DNA of 64,000 nucleotides from Heliocybe sulcata (lineage: Eukaryota; Basidiomycota; Agaricomycetes; Gloeophyllales; Gloeophyllaceae): the NCBI GenBank assembly GCA_004369045.1, contig ML213521.1:19826-83825 (forward strand). The letters run 5' to 3'. The position numbers were made by a program, and so were the translations under genes. Numbering within the stretch: the stretch's first letter is position 1; every line of letters starts with the position of its first letter. Shown piece by piece: positions 22,772 to 37,468 of this stretch. Under the pieces are notes generated by a model that was given only the letters and a program-made list of their open reading frames with translations, made no database searches and was not told the origin of the DNA.

Positions 22772-23413
22772 CTAGTTGTTAACACGCCAGCCATGCTTGC
22801 AGTTGACGCACTACATTCAAAGTTAGTGTACGGCCGCGGAGTGCTTCGGAAAGGGACGTACCGTATACAAAATTGTAGAGCCTTCGTCGGCACTTCTCAG
22901 CTAATACAGGGTTTAATGGGCGTCAGGAAACGCTGGAGAATTAGGCGACTCGCCTGCATTTCTTTGGAGTATGCTTCCATGTGTCCGCACTCTGGGCACT
23001 TCTCCGTGACCTTGCGAGGACGCTGAGCATAACTGCGACTTGAGGACAAACGTGTGACGTACTCTGAGCAGTGCTTCGTCGCCCTCGTGTACCTTGGTCT
23101 GCGTCTTGCCCCTTTGCCTCAACGCGGACGGGAACGCGTCAGGGTGCGAGCGAGTGGTGATAACGATATTCTCGTATGCTGTGAGCTCTTAAGTCTCTCT
23201 TCAGTGCACCAAATTTGGTGACGACAGCACTCACAGCTGGCAGGCTCTTCATGGCCACATTGCTCACACAGAACTTGTGTCTCGTCGTCCCTGGGCAGGT
23301 TCAGCAGAGTCCCGCAGTCAGGGCAGAATAGCAGCGACCCTGTTTCAAACGTCAATCGGCCATCTTCCAACGTAGAAACCGTCCTCACCAATCTTTTCAG
23401 CGAGGCGAGGCAT
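22772..23413 (-). CDS. RPA12: RNA polymerase I subunit RPA12
   Basis: Zinc-ribbon subunit of RNA polymerase I, needed for RNA cleavage and termination. Exons (complement): 22772-22810, 22862-22900, 22954-23022, 23063-23178, 23235-23339, 23389-23413, giving 130 residues (family about 125). The N-terminal ribbon is FCPDCGTLLNLP...CEQCGHEEP. The C-terminal TFIIS-like ribbon is CPECGHMEAYSKEMQ, then the catalytic hairpin QLRSADEG, then YTCVNCKHGWRVNN. The intron at 22901-22953 must have a GC donor (CAG|GCGAGT) to join MQ to LRSADEG; no GT donor restores the conserved sequence. Another intron (23023-23062) is only 40 bases. The first exon, MPRLAEKI, is short, so the start is a little less certain. 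Confidence 0.9.
22901..22953 (-). other. GC-AG intron in RPA12
   Basis: Donor CAG|GCGAGT, acceptor TTAG. Splicing here restores the invariant QLRSADEG hairpin. Confidence 0.8.
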
Positions 23414-24225
23414 CGTACCTTGCACTTGAGCCGGACTTGGACTTGCAGAAATTTCAGTGGCGCGGGAGGCGAGCAATCACGGGCTTGTCACGGTCACGTG
23501 CTTCGGTACCATCACGATGGCCTGAACGGGAAATGCCGTATGTCTCACTTCTCTTCATCTTTCCAATCCTGAAGCGCTTTACACAATAGTACAAGGCTTC
23601 TTGTTAGCGCGTCAAGACTCTCTGGTAATTTCTTGCGTGGAATACGTACGTCGCCTCCGCCGATGCACCTCAATTATGTCTGTAAGCGCCTGCCCTTGTG
23701 CTCAGCACGGCGGGGACCCACAAGAGTGAGAGGGATCACTGATCCCTGCACTACCGAGCGGCGTCCTGGCACTTCGTCGCGACACCACAATAAAGCCTTC
23801 CTTTTCCTAGTCTTGTGTTTTCTGGCTTTTGTTTTCCTCGCGCGCTAGCTGGATGTTCTGGTGCTATAGACCCAAGGGCTTCCTCCTGGCCGGAAGTATA
23901 TAATGGCACAAAGACTCTGTTGGTACCTCGACTGGTTCCCCTTGCCTGTTTTATTTTATAGATTCGGGCTCTCCATCGGTAACGACCTCCCGACACACGC
24001 AGGGCGTGCGAGACTTGGGTTTCCTTAGGCTTGTATCTCCCTCATTTATAAAGCTACCTACTCTGAGATCCACGACACGACTATCATAACATCCGTACTC
24101 AATCACTTGGCTGCATCTACTCTATCAAGTGCACTAGTTTTCTATCTAATCGACCGACTTCACTGTTGCCTTCAATCACCCGTTCTCCGTCTGCTCCTCG
24201 CTCGTAGCTTATCCCTCACTTTCAC
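23414..24225. other. Intergenic, divergent promoter region of RPA12 and the 24226 gene
   Basis: About 810 bases without recognisable genes. A TATA-like TTTATAAAG at 24045-24053 lies about 170 bases before the start at 24226, and a TATATAA near 23896. No RNA gene seen. Confidence 0.5.
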
Positions 24226-25872
24226 ATGATGAACGCCATAAGCCCCTTCGGCTCGCATTATCCCTCCCTGCCCGAATACGACGAATACCTCCGCTGGCGC
24301 TCCCAAAATATCCGCTTCCTCCTCGAACGCTCGAACGCCTTCATGGCCTTCGTCTGCGCGGTGCACAGGAGCACGCCACGCTACACCGGCAGCGCCCGCA
24401 GTAAGGCGAAAGCCAAGGGCCTGCACGTGGATGTGCACCGTGTAGAGAAGACGTACCGGAATATGGCTGCGTAAGTTCTCGTCATTAGATTGTGCATACT
24501 CATCAGTTAATGTGGCGCTCGGTGTTGTAGCGATCAAAATGGTTGGCTCCCCGCATTAGCCTCGCCCAGCACCCACTACTATGCCGACCACTATACCCGC
24601 CTCCTCGATAACGGGAAACAAGAGTATTGTCTGTACCGCACCGACCAGCGCCGCCGCGTATCGGACTGGGTGCACGACGACGCCCGGAGGGAGTGGTACT
24701 GGCGCGATCGATATGAAAGGAAGGTGTTTGTATATGACGAGAGAAGGAGAACCAAGGATGAGAGGATTGATGGGTGGCGCAGGAATATTCAGCAAGAGGA
24801 ACGGGAAGAGTGGCGCGTTGTCGATGAGCAACGGCTGGAGCGCGATCTTCCTGCCGCCGAGAGATGGGATGGCTACGACCTTCTTCTTGCACCTGATGGC
24901 CGACGTGATGGCGCTGACCATCGCCAGCCGACTCCGCACCACCAACGCAAGATCGTATACGAACGCTCCTTAGACCGAATGAATGGGCGCCGCAAGGGTG
25001 AACAGGATGGCCCTCACAACTACCGCACATATTCGCCTGCGCTGGTGAAGAAACGCTACCCTCGAGTCACTGAAAGCAACCGCCCGTACTCCCGCGCGAT
25101 TTCCCCGCACCCTCTCGACACCCCTCCTGCCCCACGGATGCGCTCGGTAGAACTACCCGATGTTCATGAGCCCTCTCCGGCGGGCCCAAGCAACTGGACG
25201 CAGAGCGCCGCTGGGAGGTCGCATTGGATTAGGGAACGCTCTGAGGTTGTGTGGCCTGACTACCGACCGGCTGGAGTATATCGGGCAAACTACCGAGAGA
25301 TAGAAGCGAGGACGAGAAACTACCATCATGCCGGTTCCCAGACTTATGCTTACGGCCGGCCTGAGGCCAGTCGGTCTGGCTATGACCGCGAGCGAGCTTG
25401 TCAGGCTGACGGCGGGCGGTACGAGTGCAGGCAGGACCCGCCCATTCCTGCTCTACCTAAACTTGCTTCACCCATGGTCGCTCGGCTGTCCGAGCAAGCT
25501 GATGCTAGAGGGTGTACTATTTTGTCGGGCCCACTCGTCGCCAGTCCGGAGAGCATAAATGCTGCCCCGCTCGCGAGGCAGCCGAAGAAGCGGAAGTACA
25601 CAGAGGTAGAGGACGATGCCGGGGGTATACAGAAGGTGGCAGAGTCGAGGAGGAAACTCACGGGGCACAAGGTTTGCTCTTGCTCTGATATTTGCCGAGG
25701 ACAGCGGGCTGACTATGTTTGTGTAGTATCTTCTGCGCTCAAAGACGCGCCGGCAAACTACCAGTCGCAGAAGCTTCTGACCGGCATCTTCACTTTCTGG
25801 TGGGTGTGTCGGGATCAATACAGTCGGAATGAATCTGACAGACCGTGTCTGGAATCTGCATTTTATGAGTAG
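24226..25872 (+). CDS. Charged protein of unknown function
   Basis: Exons 24226-24470 and 24531-25872 give 528 residues if no later intron is removed. A GT...AG pair near 25673-25729 would give a shorter alternative end (GHKYLLRSKTRR...). Not recognised. It opens with a hydrophilic segment SHYPSLPEYDEYLRWRSQNI, then a region dense in Arg, Asp, Glu, Trp and Tyr (WVHDDARREWYWRDRYERK, YDERRRTKDERIDGWRRN) that looks helical and low-complexity. Near the end a basic run RQPKKRKYTEVEDD resembles a nuclear localisation signal. No membrane segment and no catalytic motif were seen. It may be lineage-specific. The start is the first ATG after a TATA-like box. Confidence 0.6.
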
Positions 25873-26070
25873 TATGAATTGACGACCACATTCGTTTGTC
25901 TTCACGCGAAAATTTGGATAAGTCTTGCACGACGTTGCATTACACGACCTCGTTTATACTGTGTATACATTACGGCGCATTGCATTCTGACGGACTCTTA
26001 CTGTACTGTAGTAATATTTGTATCTGGTGAACATACCACTGCTGTATCAACCACTGATCGATGACAATAT

Positions 26071-26078
26071 TATAAATA
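26071..26078 (+). promoter_or_regulatory. TATA-like box upstream of the aminopeptidase gene
   Basis: TATAAATA, 78 bases before the start codon at 26156, with a pyrimidine-rich stretch after it. Confidence 0.4.
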
Positions 26079-26155
26079 GCCCATCTTGCGCTTCTCGATT
26101 GCATCTCGTCCTAAGCGCTCAATCTTCAGAGCTTCAGCTTCAGCACTCACCAGCT

Positions 26156-28885
26156 ATGGCCGTTACCCAGCCTCCGGACAACAGCACGCAGTCTAACTAC
26201 GCGAAAGTTGCGACCGAACATATCTCGTTCGCATGGACTATCGACTGGAAGGAGAAGAAGATTGCAGGATCGGCGACGCATACCCTGAGGGCTAAAGAGG
26301 ATGGTGTTAAGGAGATTATGTGAGTGGTGACTCCTCTCTCACCAAGGGAAATCTGATAGATAATACGTGCGCTGCTTAGATTTGATACATTTGCACTCAA
26401 CGTAAAGAGTGCGGAGGTCGAGGGGAAAGCGGTTTCTGTGAGCACATCCTGAATCTACTCATCCTATAGGGAAATGCCGATCCGTGAACAGTATAACCTA
26501 GGAAAGCACCATGAAGTAATGGGCTCTGCGCTCAGCCTCCCCTTGCCTTCCAGCCTCCAGAAGGGTTCCACCGTCACCGCAAAAGTCGAGTATGAAACCA
26601 CCTTGAGTGGGCAGGCGTTACAGTGGCTCGAGCCTGAGTACGCGACTTTTCCGCTGCCTCTCTCCATGAGTGCTCGGCTAACTGCAATCACGCGAAACAG
26701 GCAGACGCAAGGAAAACAATTTCCTTACCTCTTTAGTCAATGCCAGGCTATCCTAGCTCGTGCCGTGACACCCATACAAGGTATGAAGCCCATCAAACTT
26801 CTACCCTACCCTTCCACTCACGTCAACTCGCTGCAGATACACCCTCCCTCAAGATCGTACGTGCCTCCCTAATGCCTCCCTCTCAAAAATGGCCATAGCG
26901 CTCACTTCGCACACGCATAGTAGACCTACGACGCCCATGTCTCCTCCATCCTCCCAGTCCTCATGTCCGCCAAGCGCGTATCTCCACCATCCTCAGGACC
27001 TCCGCACGGCGGCAAAGTCATCGGGAAAGACGTTGTCACCTACGTCTATAAGCAGGTCAGGGGATAAGTACCTCTTGTTCACGGCGGCGCTGATTGCCTT
27101 TGAATGCGCAATGCAGCCCACCGCGATACCGTCGTACTTGCTCGCCATTGCGAGCGGGAACGTGCACTATCGCGCGTTCGACGTGCCGGAAGGGAAGGAG
27201 TGGACGAGCGGTGTTTGGACCGAACCGGAGATGTTGGAGCAGGCACACTGGGAGTTTAAAGAGGATACCACCAGGTATCGCCAGCCCGCTGTCCGAAACA
27301 ACAGTAGCTATTTGAACTCACTGCCCCTTCAGGAATCTGGCATTGGAGGAGAGCGTGATAATGCCGTACAAGTTTGGGGTATATGATGTGCTAGTGTTAC
27401 CGCCTACTTTCCCGTTCGGAGGCATGGTATGCTGTCTCAATATTTATCACCCGCTCCCGGTCTCATATGCCACATAGGAAAACGCGTGCTGCACATTCCT
27501 CACGCCGAGTAAGCTCATATTCTCGACCTTGCCTCGAGTAGGCGACTCACTAATGAGTGTAGGTATCATCGCAGGCGACCGCTCACTAGTGGACGTCGTC
27601 GTGCACGAGCTCACGCATTCCTGGTTCGGCAACGGCGTAACGTGAGTATTCCTTTGCTTCTCCTTTTCAGCCCTTTACCCTGCTCCCGAATCTCGCAGCG
27701 CTCACTCCGCGCATTACTGGCTTAATGAGGGCTGGACGACGTACATGGAGCGTGTCCTGCTTTCGAAGTTGCACTCAGAGGCTGAGCGTGGTTTCTCGTA
27801 CCTCATCGGCTACAAGGCCCTCAAAGACTCTCTGAAAGAATATGAAGACATGCCCAAGTACCAAAGATTGATTATCGAGATGGAAGTTGGCGAGGATCCG
27901 GACGATGCGTACAGTCAAGTGCCGTATGAGAAGGGGGCGAATTTCCTGCTATACTTGGGTGAGCAATGTTCTTCCTATTGGCAGGGGTTGTAGAGGCACT
28001 GACATGTATTGATCTAGAGAGTGTGTTAGGCGGGCTCGATGTCTTCCTGCCCTATGCAAGCGACTACGCCAAGACTTTCATGGGGCAAAGTATCATCACT
28101 GACCAGTGGAGGGACCACCTGTACAACTACTTCAGGACTCGGGGTATGGATGACAAAGTCAAAGCACTGGACACTGTCGACTGGAACGTGCGTTCTTCTG
28201 CTGATAGCCCATTCCATCCGTTAAACTGGCGTGTTTCGGTAGGCATGGCTGCACGGCGAGGGACTTGCATTGCCTGTCGAGAACAAGTATGACACGACGC
28301 TTGCGAAGCCGGTGTATGCGCTCGCCGAGCGGTGGGATAAGGCACGTGGCAAGGACGTGAAGGAGCTTGACTTCACGGACAGCGACGTAAAGTCGTTCAG
28401 TTCCAACCAAAAAGGTGAGCCTTTTTCCCCTCCGACCTAACTTCTAACCCAACCACATCCTGTCAGTCCTTCTCCTGGACACTCTGCAGTCCTATCAACC
28501 CCTCCCCCTGTCTCACGTCTCCCTCCTCGGCTCCCTCTACGGCCTGGACAGCTCCGGCAACGCCGAGATTCGCTTCCGCTTCTACCTCGTTGCCCTCCTC
28601 GACCCTTCCTCTGACTCGTCGAAGCACTACGGCAGCATCGCTGCCAAGTGGGTTGTGGGCGAGGACGGGAGCGGCGTGATCAAGGGCCGCATGAAGTTCT
28701 GCAGGCCGACATTTAGGGCGGTGTATAAGGTGGACAAGCAGCTTGCCTGGGAGACTTGGAAGAAGTCCAAAGGTGGGTTCCATCCTCTTGCGCAGAAGAT
28801 GATTGAAAAGGTGGGTTCTGGTTTCATGGAAGTTCGCGTTGCAAGATTATTGACTGCTGTCCCACAGGATCTTGAGCTGGCATGA
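26156..28885 (+). CDS. LAP2: Leukotriene A4 hydrolase-type M1 aminopeptidase
   Basis: Zinc aminopeptidase with epoxide-hydrolase relatives. Fifteen exons: 26156-26319, 26380-26437, 26492-26637, 26701-26780, 26837-26856, 26924-27055, 27117-27274, 27333-27426, 27478-27508, 27563-27641, 27699-27958, 28018-28187, 28243-28414, 28467-28810, 28868-28885, giving 641 residues. Family blocks in order: LQWLEPEQTQGKQFPYLFSQ, CQAI, VIMPYKFGVYDVLVLPPTFP with GGMEN (substrate site), HELTHSWFGN (HExxH zinc site), NEGWTTYMER (third zinc ligand E), YSQVPYEKGANFLLYL, and a C-terminal helical domain. The exon at 26837-26856 is only 20 bases. Convergent with the ArfGAP, 142 bases between stops. Confidence 0.93.
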
Positions 28886-29027
28886 AAGTGGGACAACGTT
28901 CTGTAGTGTGCAGTAGGACACTGAGCATCCAGCATGAAGAAATCCAGTGTATTAAGTCGAGATGTCGTATGTACTCTGCAGTTCAGTCTAAATGAAAAAC
29001 AACCTATGAAGTGTACCCTCCCTCCGT

Positions 29028-30406
<1,379 letters not shown>

Positions 30407-30542
30407 TGCCGGTAGTGGGTAGAGAACACGCTGGAAGTGAGAGTAATGACGGTGCGAAAAGAGCCGGGCCGCCACCGAGTACGCGTCGTGGCTGCTGTGT
30501 GGCTGATTGCTTTACTTCACGCCGACACAACCAATATTCGCG

Positions 30543-31596
30543 ATGTCTACGGCAGCAGCAAGGGCGGAGGCGCGCAGGAGAGCGCTGAGAGAGCGGGGCA
30601 CTGACAGGCTGGCCAAACTTACGACGTCGGCCAGGGGTGAGGACTCGCCTGTGTACAATACTCCTGGTTCGTCCTGTCTTTCGCGTATAGGAACTCTCCA
30701 ACCAGGCTCCGTGTCTGTTACAGAGAAACCCCTTCCAAATCCTACCTCCAACCTGGAGAACTTTGTGGGGGAGGAGACGTACGTCCCTTCCCCCTCGCGG
30801 CGTGCTCCTTCTACTTCAGCCTTCAACCCCACCCCAGCTGCTGATCCGTCGACATGGTCCCAAGAGCAGCAAATGGAGTTCATGCGTGCACTCATGGGTG
30901 CCGCTATGACCCCACCCAATAACCCATCCCAAGGTGCCCCTCCATCCATAACATCCCCGGGGCAAAGCACCAGCGCACCCGACGACCCCCTCGCCGCGCT
31001 AATGTCCTCTCTCACCCAAATGGACCCCCAAGCGGCCGACGCGGGTGCAGTCCCCAACCCCTTCGCCAACATGGGCTCGTCTTTCCCCCCTCCTCAAACT
31101 TCCTCACCCCCGAAGCCTCCCTCCGCCCTGCGCAAACTCATGCCCCTCATCCACCTCCTCGCGACGTGGTGCCTTCTCGCGTACTATGTGCTGGTATCTG
31201 AACCGCGAACCGCTTTTGCTGGGCAGGGATGGCAGCGGTGGGCGGATCTGGCTTGGAGGAAAAGTGGCGCAGTGCAGGCTGTGCCTTTCTTTTGGGCATT
31301 TACGACGCTCCAGCTGGTGTTGCATTCATGGAGGGTCTTCTCAGGATTTGTGAGTCCCGTGCTACTCTTGCTGCACTCGACTAATTGCGGACCATTATCG
31401 TAATCGCATATAGGACACAATACAACCGCCAATGCTACTTGCCATGGCGCTGCCACAATTACCGAAGCCGCTGCCAGCAATCATATTGAATGGGATGAAA
31501 TATATGCAACTGGGAGGAGCAATGCTGGACGATTTAGCCGCGCTGGTGTTTGCCCTTGGAATGATTGTATGGGTTGCTAGTTGGCTGAGTAATTAA
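30543..31596 (+). CDS. GET2: GET complex subunit Get2-like (tail-anchored protein insertion)
   Basis: ER membrane subunit that receives tail-anchored proteins from Get3. Exons 30543-31349 and 31414-31596 give 329 residues. The N-terminus is cytosolic and basic (EARRRALRERGTDRLAKLT), matching the Get2 motif that captures Get3. A long Pro/Ser-rich linker follows. The C-terminal part has three hydrophobic segments: LMPLIHLLATWCLLAYYVLV, AVPFFWAFTTLQLVLHSW, and DLAALVFALGMIVWVASWL at the very end. Get2 sequences diverge strongly, so the call rests on layout plus the N-terminal motif. Confidence 0.75.
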
Positions 31597-31720
31597 GACT
31601 CAGCCCGGACATACTTCTGATGTTGCAAAATTATTGCTGTAATTCCATACCGATGCTCAAAAATCATGGCAGCATGCTGGTGAAATGCAGTCAAAACACG
31701 ACAACAATCTAACATGAACA

Positions 31721-32422
31721 TCAAGGTAGGACAGCAGCAGCGCCCGTCTTGGTGCGCAAATTCGCAAATGGGTCAGCTTCATCGGCATTGCTCCTCCTTG
31801 AAGGTGCAGGCTGCTCCAACAACCTCTGCTCGGCAAGCCTTTCCTGGTACTTGGCACCCTCCAACCCTTCGACAACCGGGAGTCCCTGCGCAAGCCTCTC
31901 TTTCTTCCATTGCTGCCAGGGCTCGCCGCCGGCAGCATTCATGAGCTCCTCGAATATGGATGTGGACCATTTGCCTCCCATGGAGATGGTTGTTGTCTGG
32001 CCGCCTCCTGTACATATGTTGGGCGCATTAAAACGCGGTACAGAAAGAGTCAGTTGCTGAGACGTACGCATGTTAAGTTCCATCTTCGGCTCCCAGTCGT
32101 CCCCCGGCAACTTGGGCAGCTTATTCACCGTGATATCCAGCGCCGGGTTCGCATACCGTATCCTTGGCAAGTCGTCCTTCACAAAATGTCTTCATTTACA
32201 CACCACATACCAAACCCAATAAGCTTGAATGAGCCGAGTGAACACGCCGACCCGAGACTGACAGACAATAACGTACCGCGCGCCAAAGTGGTCGTTCCTC
32301 TGGGCGTAGGTCATCGACAGGCTACGAACATCGTCGAGGACGAGACGCGGGGGCCGGCGCAGTCGCGCGAGCACCTGCGAGAGGGGCGAGGGCCCTGGGA
32401 TGGTGCGTGGTCGACGGGGCAT
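31721..32422 (-). CDS. Mitochondrial ribosomal protein, L51/S25/CI-B8 fold (mL61- or mS25-like)
   Basis: Probable mitoribosomal subunit. Exons (complement): 31721-32007, 32068-32189, 32277-32422, giving 184 residues. The diagnostic stretch is GARHFVKDDLPRIRYANPAL, similar to GARKFVFFNIPQIQYKNP of mS25, followed by beta-strand-like MELNM and TTTISMGGKWSTSIFEEL, the usual end of this thioredoxin-like domain. The N-terminus is basic and Pro/Arg-rich (MPRRPRTIPGP), acceptable as a mitochondrial presequence. The C-terminal extension of about 70 residues is hydrophilic. Whether it is the large-subunit (Mrp49) or small-subunit member cannot be settled by eye. Divergent from VPS72 with 119 bases between starts. 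Confidence 0.72.
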
Positions 32423-32541
32423 AGCGGAGGAGCGAAACTTGGAAGGGATTTAATATTTGGGTGTCACGGTCACACCAGTTTGAGACGCGAGGGGTCACGC
32501 GTATGAGCCTCAGGCTTGCTTTCTACGACAACCTGCTACCC

Positions 32542-34206
32542 ATGGCCGACGATGAAGACACACTGGTGCGGAGGCGGCCTCGGAGGAGCACGGCTGGTAA
32601 CCGGTTGGCCACTAACCTGGATCGCAAATGCACAGGATCTGATGTTAATTCTATAGCATGGAGGCTGCCCTTGCTGAGATGATTGCGGAAGAGGTTCCTC
32701 AGGAAGTAGAGGAGGACAAAGATTTCGCCATAACCAAGGGTATATACATCTGGCCTTGTCCATAAGCAAGTCTCTCATATCAATCTGTCCTTTACAAGAC
32801 GAGGATGACGTCTTTGAATCCGATTTTGAGAGTACGGACGAGGAGGCTGCGCAAGAAGCCCCAGAAGCGACTGAGAAAGCCGTCCAGGAAGAAGACAAAC
32901 GGGAACGGAAGGTTCGTAAAGCCTCTCCGTAGACATGTCATCGCCCCTCAGTAGACACAGGCAGCCCGCTCCCGGGTGGAACGAGCCGTTGCGAATGCGA
33001 ATGCCCGTCAAAGGGTGACGTTCAACCCCGAAGTCCAAACCAGCAATGAAGCATCCACGAGCCAGGTCAAGACGACTAAAACCAAGCGACGAGTCTCGCT
33101 GGGTGTTGCAATCGATGCTGAGACAGGCGAAGTGATGGACAGCGGCGCCCAGCGGCGGAGTTCGCGGAGGCACACGATTCTCAACGGGACCGTCACTGCC
33201 AATCGTATCAAGGAGGCAGGCGAGCGTAGGGTACGTTCTCAGTCCCTTATATCGTTGTGAAGACGCTCATGCGACTCTCGTCTAGGCCTCCATCGCCAAG
33301 AAGACCAAAGTGAAAGTGAAAGCCCCTACGCAAGATGAGCTCATCGCGCGTGCTCTCGACATGGAAGAGGGCAACACGCGCGAACACCGGGACTATCTTT
33401 CGCGGGAGGAAGAGAAGCGCAAGCGCGCGCGGGTCGTTCGCACGTCTATACAAGGCCCTCTGCTTCGCTGGATCAGCAAGAAGGAAGAGGTTAAATTTGA
33501 GGTACAACAGCCTGCTCCTGCACCCCAGCCACAATTTGCACCGCCGATGACGGGGTACTGGTATGCTCAGCCTACGCAGCCGGGTGGTGCACCTACTACG
33601 AGTCCGTACGGACAGTCCGTCCTAGGGGAAGGAGGCTCCTGGGCTGTCTGGCCGCCGCCTCCCGGTTCACTACCACCATCACAAGCCGGTCCAAGCGCAC
33701 AGCAGCAACAACAACCGCTTCTCTCCCAGTACTCATCCGCCCCCCCGGCACCGACGTATCGGCAACCATATTATCTCCCGCCGCAACCTCCCGGTCCCCC
33801 GTCCCTGGTCGAGAAGATCGAGACGGTCTGCAAGAACTACGTCGTGCAAGAAATGGGGCAGGACGAAGAAGCCACAAAGCCTTCGTGGAAAGAGACCATG
33901 GAAGCGCTCTTTGGCGACCATGTGGACTGGGAGGAAGTAAAGGTCTTTGTGGGGAGGGGAAGACCCCTGAGTGCGTATTCAGCCTATCATCAGCCCTAAA
34001 TCCGACTTGATTAATTTCATGTAGGCCGTCCAGTTGCGAAATGCCCCATCACTGGCCAACCTGCGCCATACCTCGATCCTAGAACGGGCGTCCCCTTTGC
34101 GGATGTGCGCGCGTGGCAGGTTTTAACGGGTATCTTGGATCATGGATACGTCTGGAACTCGGCGTTAGGATGTTATGTCGACAAGGCGCCAGGAACCAGC
34201 CAGTGA
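32542..34206 (+). CDS. VPS72: Vps72/Swc2, H2A.Z-binding subunit of the SWR1 remodeller
   Basis: Histone chaperone that delivers H2A.Z to SWR1. Exons: 32542-32603, 32657-32739, 32799-32911, 32955-33230, 33286-33970, 34025-34206, giving 466 residues. The N-terminus has RRPRRSTAGNRM, then an acidic YL1 region (EDDVFESDFESTDEEA) that binds H2A.Z-H2B, then basic stretches. The middle is Pro/Gln-rich. The C-terminal YL1_C domain reads KCPITGQPAPYLDPRTGVPF, ADVRAW. Length is as expected. The divergent partner is a mitoribosomal gene. Confidence 0.92.
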
Positions 34207-34627
34207 TAACAAATTTTCGGTTTAGCGATCGCTACTTTCGCCGTCCCTTGCTCGCATCGTATCGTAAGTATCTCAGTGGGGAATATTTGACATTGAGAGT
34301 GCCGTGCCCTGCAGCTTGACGATAGACCAACCGCGCAGTGATATCCAGGAAGGCCGGTATAGTAACAGTCAGGGAGCTGTGGAGATTAGGTATTCCAGTA
34401 TCCCGCAGGTGACCTCTGGTCCGTTGGCAATTGCTCTGATCGCAAATCTGGCCCTGCTGACTTTCCAAGGAATGAAGGCAGGGGAAGACAGCGCTGCTTG
34501 GAGAGTACCGCTCATAGGCTTACAAATGTACATGCCTGTGGTTACAAATGGCCAAGACGCACTGACTCTCGTCTCTCATTTCCTGCCTTCTAGATGATAC
34601 AATGATGGCTTCAGAGGCAAATGTAAC
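34207..34627. other. Intergenic, convergent 3' ends of VPS72 and the F-box gene
   Basis: About 420 bases with no gene or repeat recognised. Confidence 0.5.
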
Positions 34628-35512
34628 TCATATCTCCTCATTCTCATCACCAAGCCCACCCTTGTTCCTAGCACCACCTGCACTCCCGAGCTTAACCTTC
34701 TGTTTCGACTTCCTTCCACCGAGATCCTTGTACAGCTCTCGCATGTCGACCTTGTTCGGTCGCTCCAGAGCCTCCGATTCAGCCGCCCACTTCTCCTCCC
34801 GCATCTCTTTGGGTGTCATATAGCCCGACGGCGTCGAGTAGCCGGAACCGCGCCGCGAAGATGGGTTCAATGGTCCGAGTGGAGGGGGCTCGCGGTTCGG
34901 GATGGTCTTCGCATAGGTTTCTCGCTGTAACAGAGTGATGAGTGTCTGACGTGTAGAGATGCTACAGCAGCTCACCCAATTCTGCTTCGATTCGCGCTTC
35001 GTCCATTTCCCAGGTGGTAAGCTCTCGTCATGGAAGTTCTCTTTCCTATAATGTTGGAACCAGACTACAGACATCATCAGACTGGCGCCGGCACCACAGC
35101 AATCAGATCGAGCGCTCACTGTAGTTCAATGTCTGGCTCTTGTTCCATTTTCTAGAGACCCGAGAACATCTAGCTAAGTCCCTTATAGACAGGTGACCAA
35201 AGATACGCTGCGATACGTCTGTGGGGAAAGCGCGGAGGGGATCCGTCGACGGCTTCTGTTTGCCAATGGACAGGCGGGATCGAGCGCCAGGAGCTGGAGA
35301 TTGCGGCCTTGACGATGGACGAGAGCCTGTGACGGGCGTGCCAGGCCCCGACATCTGTGCAATGTCATGATCACCGCCGACTGCATCGAACAGAACTTGC
35401 TACTCACCACATTCACATACTCATCGTCAGAGTCGTGGTTATCGTTGTCGGTCTGTGCGAGACCGAGTTTCTTCGAAAGTGATTCAGTGAGGACGTCTTG
35501 GAGGAGACTCAT
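34628..35512 (-). CDS. F-box protein
   Basis: Probable substrate adaptor of an SCF ubiquitin ligase. Exons (complement): 34628-34924, 34976-35064, 35120-35354, 35408-35512, giving 241 residues. The F-box is near residues 65-105: LRAFPTDVSQRIFGHLSIRD, LARCSRVSRKWN. It is followed by a conserved-looking block WFQHYRKENFHDESLPPGKW. No WD40 or LRR follows. The C-terminus is basic and Lys/Gly-rich (YKDLGGRKSKQKVKLG). The target is unknown. In tandem with DPM1: its start lies 154 bases from the DPM1 stop. Confidence 0.8.
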
Positions 35513-35666
35513 GGTGGGTGAACGCGTCTACGGGTGTATGCGGCGTCGAGAGCAGCGACTCATGAGATATAGCATTACGGGCCCGGCGGGGTATGTGACG
35601 TCACGGACCGGCTGCCAAGTAAGGTACATCGGCGACCAGGCTGGACGCCGGCCGAGGAGGGTCTAC

Positions 35667-37169
<1,503 letters not shown>

Positions 37170-37468
37170 GATAGGGTATGTGTATTATCAGTACCTATAA
37201 AGTGAGTGATCCGACCGTCCGTAGAAATACATTCCATGAAGCACTATGCTACATCCGAAACCCTTAAAACCCAGTTTGAGGCCGCCTCCCGAAGGTCTGT
37301 CTTCAGCTCCTTTCCCTTGCGCCACGGCAGAGACCCTATGCATGCGCGGAGATCGGCATCCTCCATGGAGTACCCCCGTGCTACAGGGTCGCAGTTGAGA
37401 AGGAAAGGATCGACCTTCGCAGGTGGACAGCCGGCCGACCGAACAGAAATCTTGGCCGTCACTGGGCA

